Assembly (NCBI GenBank): GCA_023264635.1 | Contig: JAHFLT010000014.1 | Coordinates: 1-36,063 of the forward strand | Length of the DNA: 36,063 bases | Direction of reading: 5' to 3' | Source of the DNA: Candidatus Woesearchaeota archaeon | GTDB taxonomy: Archaea > Nanobdellota > Nanobdellia > Woesearchaeales > JAGVYF01 | Shown here: positions 12,690 through 19,854 of the stretch, one piece after another | Position numbering within the stretch: position 1 is the stretch's first letter | Layout of the letters: every line of letters starts with the position of its first letter | Notes under the pieces: generated by a model | What the model was told of the DNA's origin: nothing | What the model saw: only the letters and a program-made list of their open reading frames with translations | The model's database searches: none | Program-made: the position numbers and the translations under genes

Positions 12690-15436
12690 CGCGGTTGTAT
12701 ACGAAACAAGGTATCAATCCACTGGACACTATTGCTTATGAGAAACGTGATTCTCGTATCATAAATAGTAAGGGTGAAGTTAAGTTTGAGATGAAGGATG
12801 TTGGTGTTCCACCTTCCTGGTCGCAGCTTGCCACCGATATTCTTGCTGAAAAATATATTATGAAACGCGGCGTTCCTAACACAGGACGCGAAATCGGTGC
12901 AAGGGAAGTTGTTCATCGCATTAGTGATACTATCCGCCAGTATGGAGAACAACTAAAATACTTTACATCCAAGGAAGAAGCAGAAACATTTCAGGCAGAA
13001 TTGAGTTACATGCTTATCAATCAGATTGGCGCTTTTAATTCCCCTGTCTGGTTCAACGTGGGCCATTACCAGCAGTATGGCATCAAAGGGGGTGGAAAAC
13101 AAAATTACTTCTGGAATCCTAAGACAGATACGATTGAGAAAGTATCAAACACGTACGAGCATCCTCAATGTTCAGCATGTTTTATCCAATCTGTAGAAGA
13201 TAACCTGGAAAGCATGATGACGCTCCAGAATGCAGAGGTACGGCTTTTCAAAGGAGGATCAGGTACAGGAACCAATTTTTCTATGGTTCGCGGAGCTGGT
13301 GAGCGTCTGTCTGCTGGTGGAAAATCCTCTGGTCTTATTTCATTTCTTAAGGGATATGATGCCTGGGCAGGCGTTATCAAAAGCGGTGGCACAACAAGAA
13401 GAGCAGCAAAGATGGTCATCCTCGATATCGACCACCCGGATATAGAAGACTTTATTGAGTGGAAAGTCAAAGAGGAAAAAATTGTTGCTGCTCTTGCCAA
13501 AGCAGGATACTCTGCTGCCCATTTTGAGGATGAAGCGCAACAGCATGCATGGGGACAGAATGCGAACAATAGTGTCAGGGTTACTGATGAATTCATGCAT
13601 GCTGTAGAAAATGATGGTATGTGGGTGACGCGGGAAAGAACAACTGGCAACGTGAAAAAAGAGTATAGGGCAAGGGATATTTGGGATAAGATTTGTAAGG
13701 CTGCATGGGAATCGGGAGATCCCGGGCTGCAATTTGATACGACGGTGAATAAGTGGCACACGTGTAAGGAAAGCGGAAGAATCAATGCCTCTAATCCATG
13801 TAGCGAATACATGTTTCTTGATGATTCTGCCTGTAATCTCGCCTCTCTGAATCTCATGAAATTCTTTACGGAAAATGGATCTTTTGACGTAGAAAAATAC
13901 AAACACGCATGTGAGGTGTTCACTCTTGCACAAGAGATAATTGTGGATATGTCTTCCTATCCAACAGAACAAATAGCAAAAAATAGTCATGATTTCAGAC
14001 CACTGGGACTCGGGTATGCGAATCTTGGCGCATTGTTGATGGTGAATGGTGTGCCTTATGACAGCGATAAGGGAAGGGGAATAGCCGGAGCGTTGACCGC
14101 AATCATGACAGGTACAGCGTATGCACAGTCAGCGAAAATCGCAGCACGCATGGGATCGTTTGCAGTATATAACAAGAACAAAGAATCAATGCTCGATGTT
14201 ATTCGTCAGCACCGCAGTGCTGTAAAAGATATACATAAGGAATGCCCGGGGTATTTGATAAAAGCTGCTGCTGATAGCTGGAATCTGGCATGGGAACTGG
14301 GTGAAAAGTACGGATATCGCAATGCGCAGGCAACTGTTCTCGCTCCAACTGGAACAATAGGGTTGCTGATGGATTGTGATACTACTGGTGTAGAGCCTGA
14401 ACTTTCATTGATCAAGATAAAAAAATTAGCTGGAGGCGGCCAGGTAGTCATAAAGAACCAGAGCATCGCACTATCATTGCATCATCTTGGTTATGAACAG
14501 AAAAAGATTGAGGACATTGTAGCATACCAGCATGATCATAACCATATAGAAGGAGCGCCGCACCTTAGTCAGGAACATTATGCGGTTTTTGATTGTGCCT
14601 TTAAGACCAAGGAGGGAAAGCGCTTTATTCTCCCGGAAGGTCATGTTACTATGATGGCTGCAGTACAGCCATTCATCAGCGGTGCTATTTCTAAGACAGT
14701 AAATATTCCCTCAGATGCAAAACCAGAAGATGTTGCAGTTGCATATCTGGCAGCATGGAAAATGGGCTTGAAAGCAATTGCGCCATACAGAGATGGCTCA
14801 AAAGTATCTCAACCATTGAACGCCGGTAAAGAAGAACAATTAGAAAAAAAAGTGGGATGGGGAGAGCGAAAACAGCTTGAGAAGAGCCACGAGTTCTGGG
14901 GGGTCAAAGTAAAAATTGGCGGTCACACACTCCGGCTGCATACAGGTGAGTATCTCGATGGAACACCTGGTGAAATTTTTGTTGAGATGTACAAGGATGG
15001 TTCTGATTTCAAAGGGGCATTACATGCATGGGCAGTTGCATCATCAAAAGCACTTCAGCATGGGCTGTCTCTTGAGGAATTTGTCGATACAAACAAAAGC
15101 GTTGAATCAGAACCAAAAGGATTCACAGACCACGAATACATCAAAAGCTGTACTTCTGTGTACGATTTCGTAGCACGGTGGATAGAGCTCGAATATCTGG
15201 GTCGTAAGGACTTTGTTGAGAAAAGCTATGAGCTAAAAGTGGATCCGGCAAAACTCCGAGTTAATGTCACAAAGGCTCGTACAAAGCAACAACCGGTTGT
15301 TGAGCTTAGTGAAAAGAAAACAAGTCTGGATATTGTTGCTGGAGGTCCTCCATGCATAGAATGCGGTTTTAGCACAGTACGCAATGGTACGTGTTTTAAA
15401 TGCAATAATTGTGGAGCCACTATGGGCTGTAGTTAG
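12638..15436 (+). CDS. nrdJ: Adenosylcobalamin-dependent ribonucleotide reductase, class II
   Basis: A 932-residue reductase that makes deoxyribonucleotides using a cobalamin radical, without oxygen requirement. It has the NrdJ N-terminus (VPPSWSQLATDILA), the active-site strand NPCSEY (Cys about residue 388), and the APTGTIG loop. The C-terminal part has the TSCPD-type region and a tail with CIECGF, CFKCNNCG and a final GCS, the zinc-ribbon end of vitamin-B12-type NrdJ. Start options are a TTG at 12635, ATG at 12638 or 12641, and a later ATG at 12671 just before the conserved LYTKQG; I give 12638 with low certainty. Divergent to lig. Two NrdR-box-like sites and a C-free leader precede it. 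No cobalamin riboswitch is visible. Confidence 0.95.
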   Translation: MMEKEGLVGSLMVGEVVTRLYTKQGINPLDTIAYEKRDSRIINSKGEVKFEMKDVGVPPSWSQLATDILAEKYIMKRGVPNTGREIGAREVVHRISDTIRQYGEQLKYFTSKEEAETFQAELSYMLINQIGAFNSPVWFNVGHYQQYGIKGGGKQNYFWNPKTDTIEKVSNTYEHPQCSACFIQSVEDNLESMMTLQNAEVRLFKGGSGTGTNFSMVRGAGERLSAGGKSSGLISFLKGYDAWAGVIKSGGTTRRAAKMVILDIDHPDIEDFIEWKVKEEKIVAALAKAGYSAAHFEDEAQQHAWGQNANNSVRVTDEFMHAVENDGMWVTRERTTGNVKKEYRARDIWDKICKAAWESGDPGLQFDTTVNKWHTCKESGRINASNPCSEYMFLDDSACNLASLNLMKFFTENGSFDVEKYKHACEVFTLAQEIIVDMSSYPTEQIAKNSHDFRPLGLGYANLGALLMVNGVPYDSDKGRGIAGALTAIMTGTAYAQSAKIAARMGSFAVYNKNKESMLDVIRQHRSAVKDIHKECPGYLIKAAADSWNLAWELGEKYGYRNAQATVLAPTGTIGLLMDCDTTGVEPELSLIKIKKLAGGGQVVIKNQSIALSLHHLGYEQKKIEDIVAYQHDHNHIEGAPHLSQEHYAVFDCAFKTKEGKRFILPEGHVTMMAAVQPFISGAISKTVNIPSDAKPEDVAVAYLAAWKMGLKAIAPYRDGSKVSQPLNAGKEEQLEKKVGWGERKQLEKSHEFWGVKVKIGGHTLRLHTGEYLDGTPGEIFVEMYKDGSDFKGALHAWAVASSKALQHGLSLEEFVDTNKSVESEPKGFTDHEYIKSCTSVYDFVARWIELEYLGRKDFVEKSYELKVDPAKLRVNVTKARTKQQPVVELSEKKTSLDIVAGGPPCIECGFSTVRNGTCFKCNNCGATMGCS

Positions 15437-15438
15437 AA

Positions 15439-15445
15439 TTTTTTT
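15439..15445 (+). terminator. T7 run after nrdJ
   Basis: A run of seven T starts four nt after the nrdJ stop codon, a plausible archaeal terminator. Confidence 0.45.
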
Positions 15446-15813
15446 GCCTACATTCCAAGATGTTATTTTTAACAGAGCAAGTCGTTGCACACCATTGCCC
15501 CTTTTAAGAGTAATAATTCCATCATTCACTTCTTTGATGATGAGCTTCTTTTTCAACCGCTTATCGGTGAACGTGGCGTTTCTCACGCTAAAGTATTGAT
15601 ACCCCGTCTTAACTCATTTCTCTCCATTGAAGAACATAAAGAGAATAGAAATGCAACGCATAAGGATGGAAAGGGGAACTGAGAGGTAGAGAAAAGTTGC
15701 TTTTAGTAGTAATAGTGATGAAATATGCCTGCGGCTGCATAAAACAATTGTTTTGCTGTTAAACCGAAAATTATCTGCTCTTGATGTTGTAATGGTTGTG
15801 GGATTTGGTACAT
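15440..15813 (-). pseudogene. Broken PrgI-family / VirB4 N-terminus-like conjugation gene
   Basis: On the minus strand a GGAGGT is followed by ATG 15813 and MYQIPQPLQHQEQIIFG, then LTAKQLFYAAAGIF, the PrgI-family start (a small two-TM protein coded next to the VirB4 ATPase in conjugation systems). The frame then breaks. One extra base at the T run near 15720 would lead into LLLLKATFLYLSVPLSIL, a second membrane segment, and a TGA at the place of an expected Trp precedes VKTGYQYFSVRNATF. After it, IIKEVNDGIITLKRG looks like the start of a VirB4/TraC ATPase. Similarity ends at the nrdJ terminator, so the gene is truncated. It lies 45 bp downstream of the membrane metallopeptidase. A frameshift plus a stop plus truncation argue for decay rather than sequencing error. 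This fills the gap between nrdJ and the metallopeptidase. Confidence 0.5.
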
Positions 15814-15857
15814 TGTGGTGACCTCCGAGAAAAGATAAGTCACAATAAAAATAGTCT

Positions 15858-16610
15858 TTACCTAGCTACCTCTTTCATCATGCGCTTTTGGTAGTCAAGA
15901 AGTTCTTCATTTTCTGCTGGTGGGTGATTGAGGACATATATTATACCTGTTTTGCCATGATTATCTACAATCGGTTTCACCACAGCATATGCAATTTCAT
16001 AATAGAGGGGTTCTGCCACAATAGATACTAATTTCGTTCTGGTCACATTCTGCCAATTAGAAAGAATTATGGTATTATTAACCATTTCACGAGCAATATA
16101 TTCAGCAATACCCTCCCCAACAAGTGAATTAAAAGTTGTATTACGAAAATAAAAGTGAACAAGCTCATGATGAAGAAGTTGTTCAATATCATATACATTT
16201 CCCCACGTTAAGAGATAGAGAACAATATTTCGTAAAGTGTGCCCAGGAAGAAGAACTGGTAGTTTTTTCAGGTAGATTATATTATTGGAGAAGACTCCAT
16301 GAATCGTAGATTTATTCCCCGGGCTTGTAGTGGAAAGTTCAGTAGGAAACCCAATAACAACAATAGGTAATTCCTTATACGCCATCCCAAAGCGCTGTTC
16401 CTGCATTTTAGTCAATCTAATAATGTTTGAATGAACGTACATTTCAGCATCGTTTACAGCAAACGTAAGAAAAAACATATAAAACAGCGTTAATACAAAA
16501 AAACAGCAAAAAAAACCTACAAAAGCAAGTCGCCAGTTTATCTTTTTCTGTAGTTTTATGTTTATGAGTTGTCCGTCTCTGTACTCTAACTGAATGCGAA
16601 AAGGTTGCAT
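15858..16610 (-). CDS. Membrane-anchored zinc metallopeptidase-like protein
   Basis: A 250-residue protein with one membrane segment at about residues 27-50 (Phe-rich), leaving a short cytoplasmic start and an external domain of about 200 residues. H148, E149 and H152 make HExxH (HHELVH), and GEGIAEY follows at 165-171 with E166 and E170 as possible third ligands, as in gluzincin-type peptidases of the MA clan. The motif spacing is consistent with an active protease, substrate unknown. The start is ATG 16610, with a TATA-like box 26 nt upstream (leaderless). It precedes the broken PrgI-like gene and may be part of a decayed transfer element, where a wall- or surface-degrading protease would be useful; that is inference. 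Confidence 0.65.
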   Translation of the reverse strand: MQPFRIQLEYRDGQLINIKLQKKINWRLAFVGFFCCFFVLTLFYMFFLTFAVNDAEMYVHSNIIRLTKMQEQRFGMAYKELPIVVIGFPTELSTTSPGNKSTIHGVFSNNIIYLKKLPVLLPGHTLRNIVLYLLTWGNVYDIEQLLHHELVHFYFRNTTFNSLVGEGIAEYIAREMVNNTIILSNWQNVTRTKLVSIVAEPLYYEIAYAVVKPIVDNHGKTGIIYVLNHPPAENEELLDYQKRMMKEVAR

Positions 16611-16635
16611 TTGCTCATGAAAAACAGAGTAATGG

Positions 16636-16646
16636 TATAAATATAT
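16636..16646 (-). promoter_or_regulatory. TATA-like box of the metallopeptidase gene
   Basis: ATATATTTATA on the minus strand, placed for a leaderless start at 16610. The palindrome at 16646-16661 abuts its upstream side. Confidence 0.5.
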
Positions 16647-16661
16647 TTCCTAATTAGGAAA
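16646..16661. promoter_or_regulatory. Perfect 16-bp palindrome, candidate operator
   Basis: TTTCCTAATTAGGAAA is a perfect two-fold palindrome directly upstream of the metallopeptidase TATA box, in the position of the BRE. A dimeric regulator such as the winged-helix protein at 17562 could bind it; no proof. Confidence 0.5.
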
Positions 16662-16721
16662 CCTAAATAAGAATCTTTATAAAGAAATATTACTTCCCAA
16701 TAAAAATGACACACTCCCAAA

Positions 16722-16957
16722 ATAAATCAGACTAAAGTGGGGGTTTCTCACGCAAACCCCTTCACTTAAACCTTTCCCTCTAGCGAGGTCATGCCAGTGG
16801 CACTAAAGGTTTACTGTGGGGTTCGCTAAACGAGAACCCCCTAGCGATTACGAGCAACCACCTTCAGCATGAGGTGGTAGCACTGACTAAAAAACTACAT
16901 CCGCACTTTAATCCCGAAGTGCATAAGATTGAGAGCAAAAATTGAATTATTTACATC
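16722..16957 (-). mobile_element. IS200/IS605-type right end with TnpB tail and omega-RNA-like hairpins, degraded
   Basis: Read on the minus strand, a short open stretch ends in ALNLMHFGIKVRM and a stop at about 16909, similar to the very end of TnpB-like proteins. About 180 nt of strongly structured sequence follow: paired arms CCACCT/AGGTGG (16858-16876), GGGGTTC/GAACCCC (16817-16840) and GGGGGTTTC/AAACCCC (16739-16760), with CTAGCG-type interior repeats. Such a chain after a TnpB stop is the shape of the guide-RNA (omega RNA) and right end of IS200/IS605 elements. No tnpA and no full tnpB are present, so it would be a relic. This fills the space between the metallopeptidase promoter and the 45-aa gene. 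The identification is by eye and may be wrong; another structured RNA is possible. Confidence 0.35.
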
Positions 16958-17010
16958 AACTTAAGGATTGTAGAAAAAAAATTGAAATGCAGAATACTGG
17001 GAGTATAAAC

Positions 17011-17148
17011 ATGGCAAAGAAAGAAAAAACACTAAGAAAATTTGATAATATTTGGAAAGCAACTGTCAGAGTCCCAGATATGGCAACAGCTAACACCAAA
17101 ACATTCAGGTCAAAGAAGAAAGCTAAAAAATGGTTAGACCGATGGTAA
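17011..17148 (+). CDS. Mini protein resembling the arm-binding domain of tyrosine integrases, 45 aa
   Basis: A 45-residue, very basic protein. The pattern WKATVRVP, then a turn, then KTFRSKKKAKKWLDRW reads as a three-stranded sheet plus helix, like the AP2-like arm-DNA-binding domain at the start of phage-type integrases. No catalytic domain follows, so it is either a stand-alone DNA-binding protein or an integrase remnant. The open frame begins at 16942, but ATG 17011 is preferred because GGGAG sits seven nt upstream and the extra N-terminus would run into the relic RNA region. Its end overlaps the convergent phosphatase gene by 15 bp. Confidence 0.5.
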   Translation: MAKKEKTLRKFDNIWKATVRVPDMATANTKTFRSKKKAKKWLDRW

Positions 17149-17448
17149 AACATCATCAATCTTTGACTTTAGGATTTCAATAAGCTCAGGTTGGTTATAA
17201 TGGTAAACATCAGGAACATCAAGGGAAAGTATGCGTTTAAGCATATATTGTTTAGGAAACTTTTTAGCTATTTCGCTACGCTGAGCTTCTTCCATCACGA
17301 TAACAGTATCAGCCCAAGAAATCTGTCTTTCAGTAACAGGTTTAGTATTATAAAGACCTGCGGATTTAGTCTTAAATCTATCTTTAAAGATTTCTTCAGC
17401 AGTCTTGCTTCTGTTTTCGTTTTGATTGCAGATAAACAATACATTCAT
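17134..17448 (-). CDS. Low-molecular-weight protein tyrosine phosphatase-like protein (COG4551 type)
   Basis: A 104-residue protein with the P-loop CNQNENRS: Cys7 and Arg13 make the CX5R signature of low-molecular-weight phosphatases. AGLYNTKPVTE and WADTVIVME follow, and LDVPD (residues 76-80) offers the general-acid Asp. It is shorter than classical LMW-PTPs (about 150), but matches the compact COG4551 group. The substrate could be phosphotyrosine or arginine phosphate; unknown. ATG 17448 has a TATA-like box 26 nt upstream (17470-17481), so it is probably leaderless. It lies within the accessory island. Confidence 0.75.
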   Translation of the reverse strand: MNVLFICNQNENRSKTAEEIFKDRFKTKSAGLYNTKPVTERQISWADTVIVMEEAQRSEIAKKFPKQYMLKRILSLDVPDVYHYNQPELIEILKSKIDDVLPSV

Positions 17449-17469
17449 AGAAGATATACAAGTGGCTAC

Positions 17470-17481
17470 TTAAATATAAAG
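17470..17481 (-). promoter_or_regulatory. TATA-like box of the phosphatase gene
   Basis: CTTTATATTTAA on the minus strand, centred 26-27 nt before ATG 17448. The same box read on the plus strand could serve the regulator gene at 17562. Confidence 0.5.
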
Positions 17482-17504
17482 TTTCCTCTCGCAAAACTAA
17501 CAGA

Positions 17505-17556
17505 AGGAGGTAACGGGCTTCCTCCCACAGATAAATCTGTGGGTATCCGCCCTACG
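17505..17556 (+). repeat. IS200/IS605-end-like hairpin upstream of the regulator gene
   Basis: A perfect 9-bp stem (CCCACAGAT at 17524-17532, ATCTGTGGG at 17535-17543, loop AA) is embedded in weaker outer pairs GGAGG/CCTCC and GGGC/GCCC and followed by TATCCGCC. This is the look of subterminal hairpins of IS200/IS605 right ends. No transposase remains. It ends six nt before the start codon of the winged-helix gene and so lies in its leader. Confidence 0.4.
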
Positions 17557-17561
17557 ATTTT

Positions 17562-17996
17562 ATGACAAAATGGTATGAATGGTTTTCATTCCAAACGCAT
17601 GAAAAAATATGGGATGCCTTTGAAGAGATAGAAAACATTCTGTCAAACAAAGGAAATCTGCGTGTCTTGATCATTATGTACCATGTAACGGGGATGCTTA
17701 AAGGCTATTTTAAGAAAAAAAAGCTACGGTTTACTGAGATTAAAGAGGTAACAAAATTACCATTAAGTACTTTGAGAAAATCACTTGACAAGCTTTGTGA
17801 AAAAGGATTGGTTACTGTAGTTTATTTTGATGTCAAAACGCCAAGGAAGGATAGCCAAGTACCGCATTATGAACTAACGGATAAAGGATTCGAATTTTGC
17901 ACACTCAACTTAATGGGATATAAGACACTCCTAATAGATCGCCTGTCAGCGGCTCGGCATGTAAAATTATTATTGCCCAATGAAAAAGCACAATAG
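17562..17996 (+). CDS. Winged helix-turn-helix transcriptional regulator
   Basis: A 144-residue protein. Residues about 50-105 form a winged helix: RFTEIKEVTKLPLSTLRKSLDKLCEKGLV is a recognition-helix pattern, and YFDVKTPRKDSQVPHYELTDKG is the wing and following strand, as in MarR/ArsR/PadR-type regulators. N- and C-terminal helices would make the dimer. No metal-binding cysteine pair is evident. There is no Shine-Dalgarno at a normal distance from ATG 17562; a hairpin structure occupies the leader instead. Its targets may include its own region or the convergent copper oxidase genes, but nothing in the sequence proves this. Confidence 0.75.
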   Translation: MTKWYEWFSFQTHEKIWDAFEEIENILSNKGNLRVLIIMYHVTGMLKGYFKKKKLRFTEIKEVTKLPLSTLRKSLDKLCEKGLVTVVYFDVKTPRKDSQVPHYELTDKGFEFCTLNLMGYKTLLIDRLSAARHVKLLLPNEKAQ

Positions 17997-18002
17997 CACT
18001 AT

Positions 18003-18190
18003 CAGCATGAGTAGAAGAAGAAGCTTGGAAGATTACTCCCCCGCCTGGAAATGTTGCACCGACGGTGCTGTTCCTTATAGTGGTGTTGTGCTATCAGACA
18101 TAAGAATCCACATTTGCACTTTCAATATCATTGGAATTCCTGTTATATTCTCCCCTTAGGGATTGAGTTTTAGTGCAACGTCACAAAGTG
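18003..18190 (-). pseudogene. Fragment of a beta-helix/surface repeat protein
   Basis: One minus-strand frame reads EYNRNSNDIESANVDSYV, then two adjacent stops (TGA TAG), then HNTTIRNSTVGATFPGGGV and IFQASSSTHADSAIV. The NSN/NST rhythm is typical of parallel beta-helix surface proteins. No start and no domain end are present, so at best it is a remnant. The rest of the gap (17997-18271) holds a 9-bp hairpin (TTGAGTTTT/AAAACTCAA, about 18164-18200) that may end the oxidase transcript, and a small GCACC/GGTGC hairpin; no other gene is seen. Confidence 0.25.
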
Positions 18191-18271
18191 AAAACTCAAA
18201 GTTGTCGGTACTATAGTAAAAAATGGGGGTAGGCGAGGTCAAAACTGTGATGATCAATGAATTTCATTCCA

Positions 18272-19321
18272 CTAAACAAGTGGTCCGTACCCTTCATAAA
18301 ATAATGGTAGAATCATGCCAGCTGCTGCATGATGTACGTGGTGGCAGTGAAATAACCAAACTCCTGGATTATCAGCAACGAGTTCTATATCATAACGCTC
18401 TCCAGGATGAACTGGAAGATTATCACGAATTTGTTGTGCTGATTCAGGAACAGGATAACCATCAATGGCTACAACCTTAAATGCATGACCGTGTGTATGC
18501 ATCGGGTGAATTTCTTGTGTGCCTGCATTTATGAGACGAATAAGGATGTGCTCATTCTCTTTAACCATTAAAGGATCAATGTCCGGAAATATCCTGCCAT
18601 TTATTGTGAAAACATTATAATCGTGTTTGTGGATGTGTTCTCCATCCTGACCAATCATTTCCAATGCCTTGTTAAACCCGCCTGAAGTTATTTCCCATTC
18701 GTCTAAAATATAAACATATTCCCTATCATATTTTTTCACATCTATTTTTGGTTCGATTATAAATGCTCCAGATAAACCCATGTCCATTTGTAAGGCGACA
18801 TCTTCATGTGAAGAACCATGGGTGTGATAGAAATGTGTTCCTGCATTTTTTGCAGTGAATTCATAAACAAATGTTTCCCCTGGCTTAATGGGATGTTGCG
18901 TTAATCCGGGAATACCATCGGCTTTGTTTTCTACATGTACGCCGTGCCAATGAATACTAGTTGGAACACGAAGATTATTTTTAACAATCACACGAACTTT
19001 ATCTCCTTCTGTTACTCTAATTTCTGGTCCTGGGATTTGATCGTTATAGGTCCAAGCATAAACCAATTTTCCTTTGGCATATTCCCAGCGAATCTCATCA
19101 ACGGAGAGCTGGAATTCTTTAACTCCTTCTTTTTCAAGATAATTTAATCGCGCTATTCTATCTGTCGGAGTTTTCAGAGGAAGTTTCATTAAATTTTCCA
19201 TGCTGATGGTTGTCTCTGAGTGACCATTGTGTACTTCTCTGGGAGTCAGAAAATAAGCACCTGCTAAAAACAAGCTAGTAATGAGTGTGATGATAATAAA
19301 CGTTTTAACATGATTTTGCAT
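18272..19321 (-). CDS. Two-domain multicopper oxidase, exported
   Basis: A 349-residue protein with an N-terminal signal/anchor (residues 7-25). It has two cupredoxin domains and all four copper motifs: H124-W-H126-G, H166-T-H168, H272-P-M-H275-T-H277, and H325-C326-H327-x3-H331-x4-M336. The set is complete for the type 1 site and the trinuclear centre, as in small laccase-type two-domain oxidases, which work as trimers with the trinuclear site between subunits. It would oxidise a phenol, metal ion or similar outside the membrane and reduce oxygen to water. It is 23 bp downstream of an 84-aa His-rich membrane protein, likely one operon. Possible roles are copper tolerance or oxygen removal. 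Oxygen use suggests a habitat with at least some oxygen. Confidence 0.92.
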   Translation of the reverse strand: MQNHVKTFIIITLITSLFLAGAYFLTPREVHNGHSETTISMENLMKLPLKTPTDRIARLNYLEKEGVKEFQLSVDEIRWEYAKGKLVYAWTYNDQIPGPEIRVTEGDKVRVIVKNNLRVPTSIHWHGVHVENKADGIPGLTQHPIKPGETFVYEFTAKNAGTHFYHTHGSSHEDVALQMDMGLSGAFIIEPKIDVKKYDREYVYILDEWEITSGGFNKALEMIGQDGEHIHKHDYNVFTINGRIFPDIDPLMVKENEHILIRLINAGTQEIHPMHTHGHAFKVVAIDGYPVPESAQQIRDNLPVHPGERYDIELVADNPGVWLFHCHHVHHAAAGMILPLFYEGYGPLV

Positions 19322-19344
19322 TTTATTCCCAATGGGTAAATTTT

Positions 19345-19599
19345 CTATTTTCTTCCCTTCTTCCTGAGAATTTGGAAGACTGAATATAGCATATAGAAGA
19401 ACGATGCCCAGAATATTATAAGCATTATTCCTGCAAACACATGACCTTCAGCAAAATGATGAAATGGAAGAATTTCTTCGAACTGGTGTCCTATACTTGT
19501 GTCTTCTTCATGTTCTCCATTAGGTGTGTCATTAGCTAATACTAAAAGTATCATTGCCAAGAAAAGCAACATCAATAAGCCCACTACTAATTTTTTCAT
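19345..19599 (-). CDS. Small His-rich membrane protein, likely partner of the multicopper oxidase
   Basis: An 84-residue protein with an N-terminal hydrophobic segment (5-22), an external acidic, His-rich loop (GEHEEDTSIGHQFEEILPFHHFAEGH, about 28-53) and a second membrane segment (about 55-77) ending in basic residues. The His and acidic side chains could bind copper. It is the first gene of the two-gene unit. GAGGAGG sits about 12 nt before ATG 19599 and a TATA box at 19622-19629 would start the RNA almost at the ATG, so the translation mode is not clear. No named family recognised. Confidence 0.65.
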   Translation of the reverse strand: MKKLVVGLLMLLFLAMILLVLANDTPNGEHEEDTSIGHQFEEILPFHHFAEGHVFAGIMLIIFWASFFYMLYSVFQILRKKGRK

Positions 19600-19621
19600 A
19601 CTAAATCATATCCTCCTCAAG

Positions 19622-19649
19622 TTTATAAAGTTTCCGAAAAGGTTTCCGA
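19622..19649 (-). promoter_or_regulatory. Copper-oxidase operon promoter with paired 8-bp direct repeats
   Basis: On the minus strand TCGGAAAC (19642-19649) is repeated 12 bp later (19630-19637), and the second copy abuts TTTATAAA (19622-19629), the TATA box. The repeats occupy the BRE and the region just upstream, a good place for an activator or repressor. Farther out, GACAATTG (19676-19683) and CAACTGTC (19691-19698) form an imperfect inverted pair. Confidence 0.5.
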
Positions 19650-19808
19650 GCAGACCTCCTAATAATATTTATGCCGACAATTGAATATAGCAACTGTCAA
19701 ATGATATTTTTAGCTTAAAATAATTGAAGAATTGTCAAACTTGGGATAGTTATGAATGTTTCTTTTCATCTTAGGTCTCCATAAGAAGCAGCTATAAATA
19801 CGCTCAGA

Positions 19809-19822
19809 CCCAGCAAGCTGGG
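19809..19822. repeat. Short perfect hairpin downstream of tRNA-Arg
   Basis: CCCAGC, loop AA, GCTGGG. It lies about 33 nt beyond the 3' end of the tRNA gene, possibly part of its trailer. The rest of 19600-20007, apart from the promoter and tRNA, holds no gene I can see. Confidence 0.4.
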
Positions 19823-19854
19823 CCCAAGGTGGGACGTTGAAGCCCCGTATCAAC

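Noticed and set aside
12424-12952. Two minus-strand open frames over the nrdJ promoter and start
   Set aside because: They arise from the C-free plus strand, which removes most stop codons on one frame, and give low-complexity Pro/Thr-rich translations.
13165-13990. Long minus-strand open frames opposite nrdJ
   Set aside because: They lie wholly inside an intact, well-conserved reductase gene and their translations have no recognisable domain; they are shadows.
15233-15586. Separate 117-aa minus-strand gene starting with GTG at 15586
   Set aside because: Its start is the second half of the broken PrgI/VirB4-like gene and its end is an overlap of more than 200 bp with nrdJ, so it was merged into the pseudogene entry.
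18223-18480. Plus-strand 85-aa open frame over the end of the oxidase gene
   Set aside because: It is antisense to the last conserved copper motif and has no ribosome-binding site.
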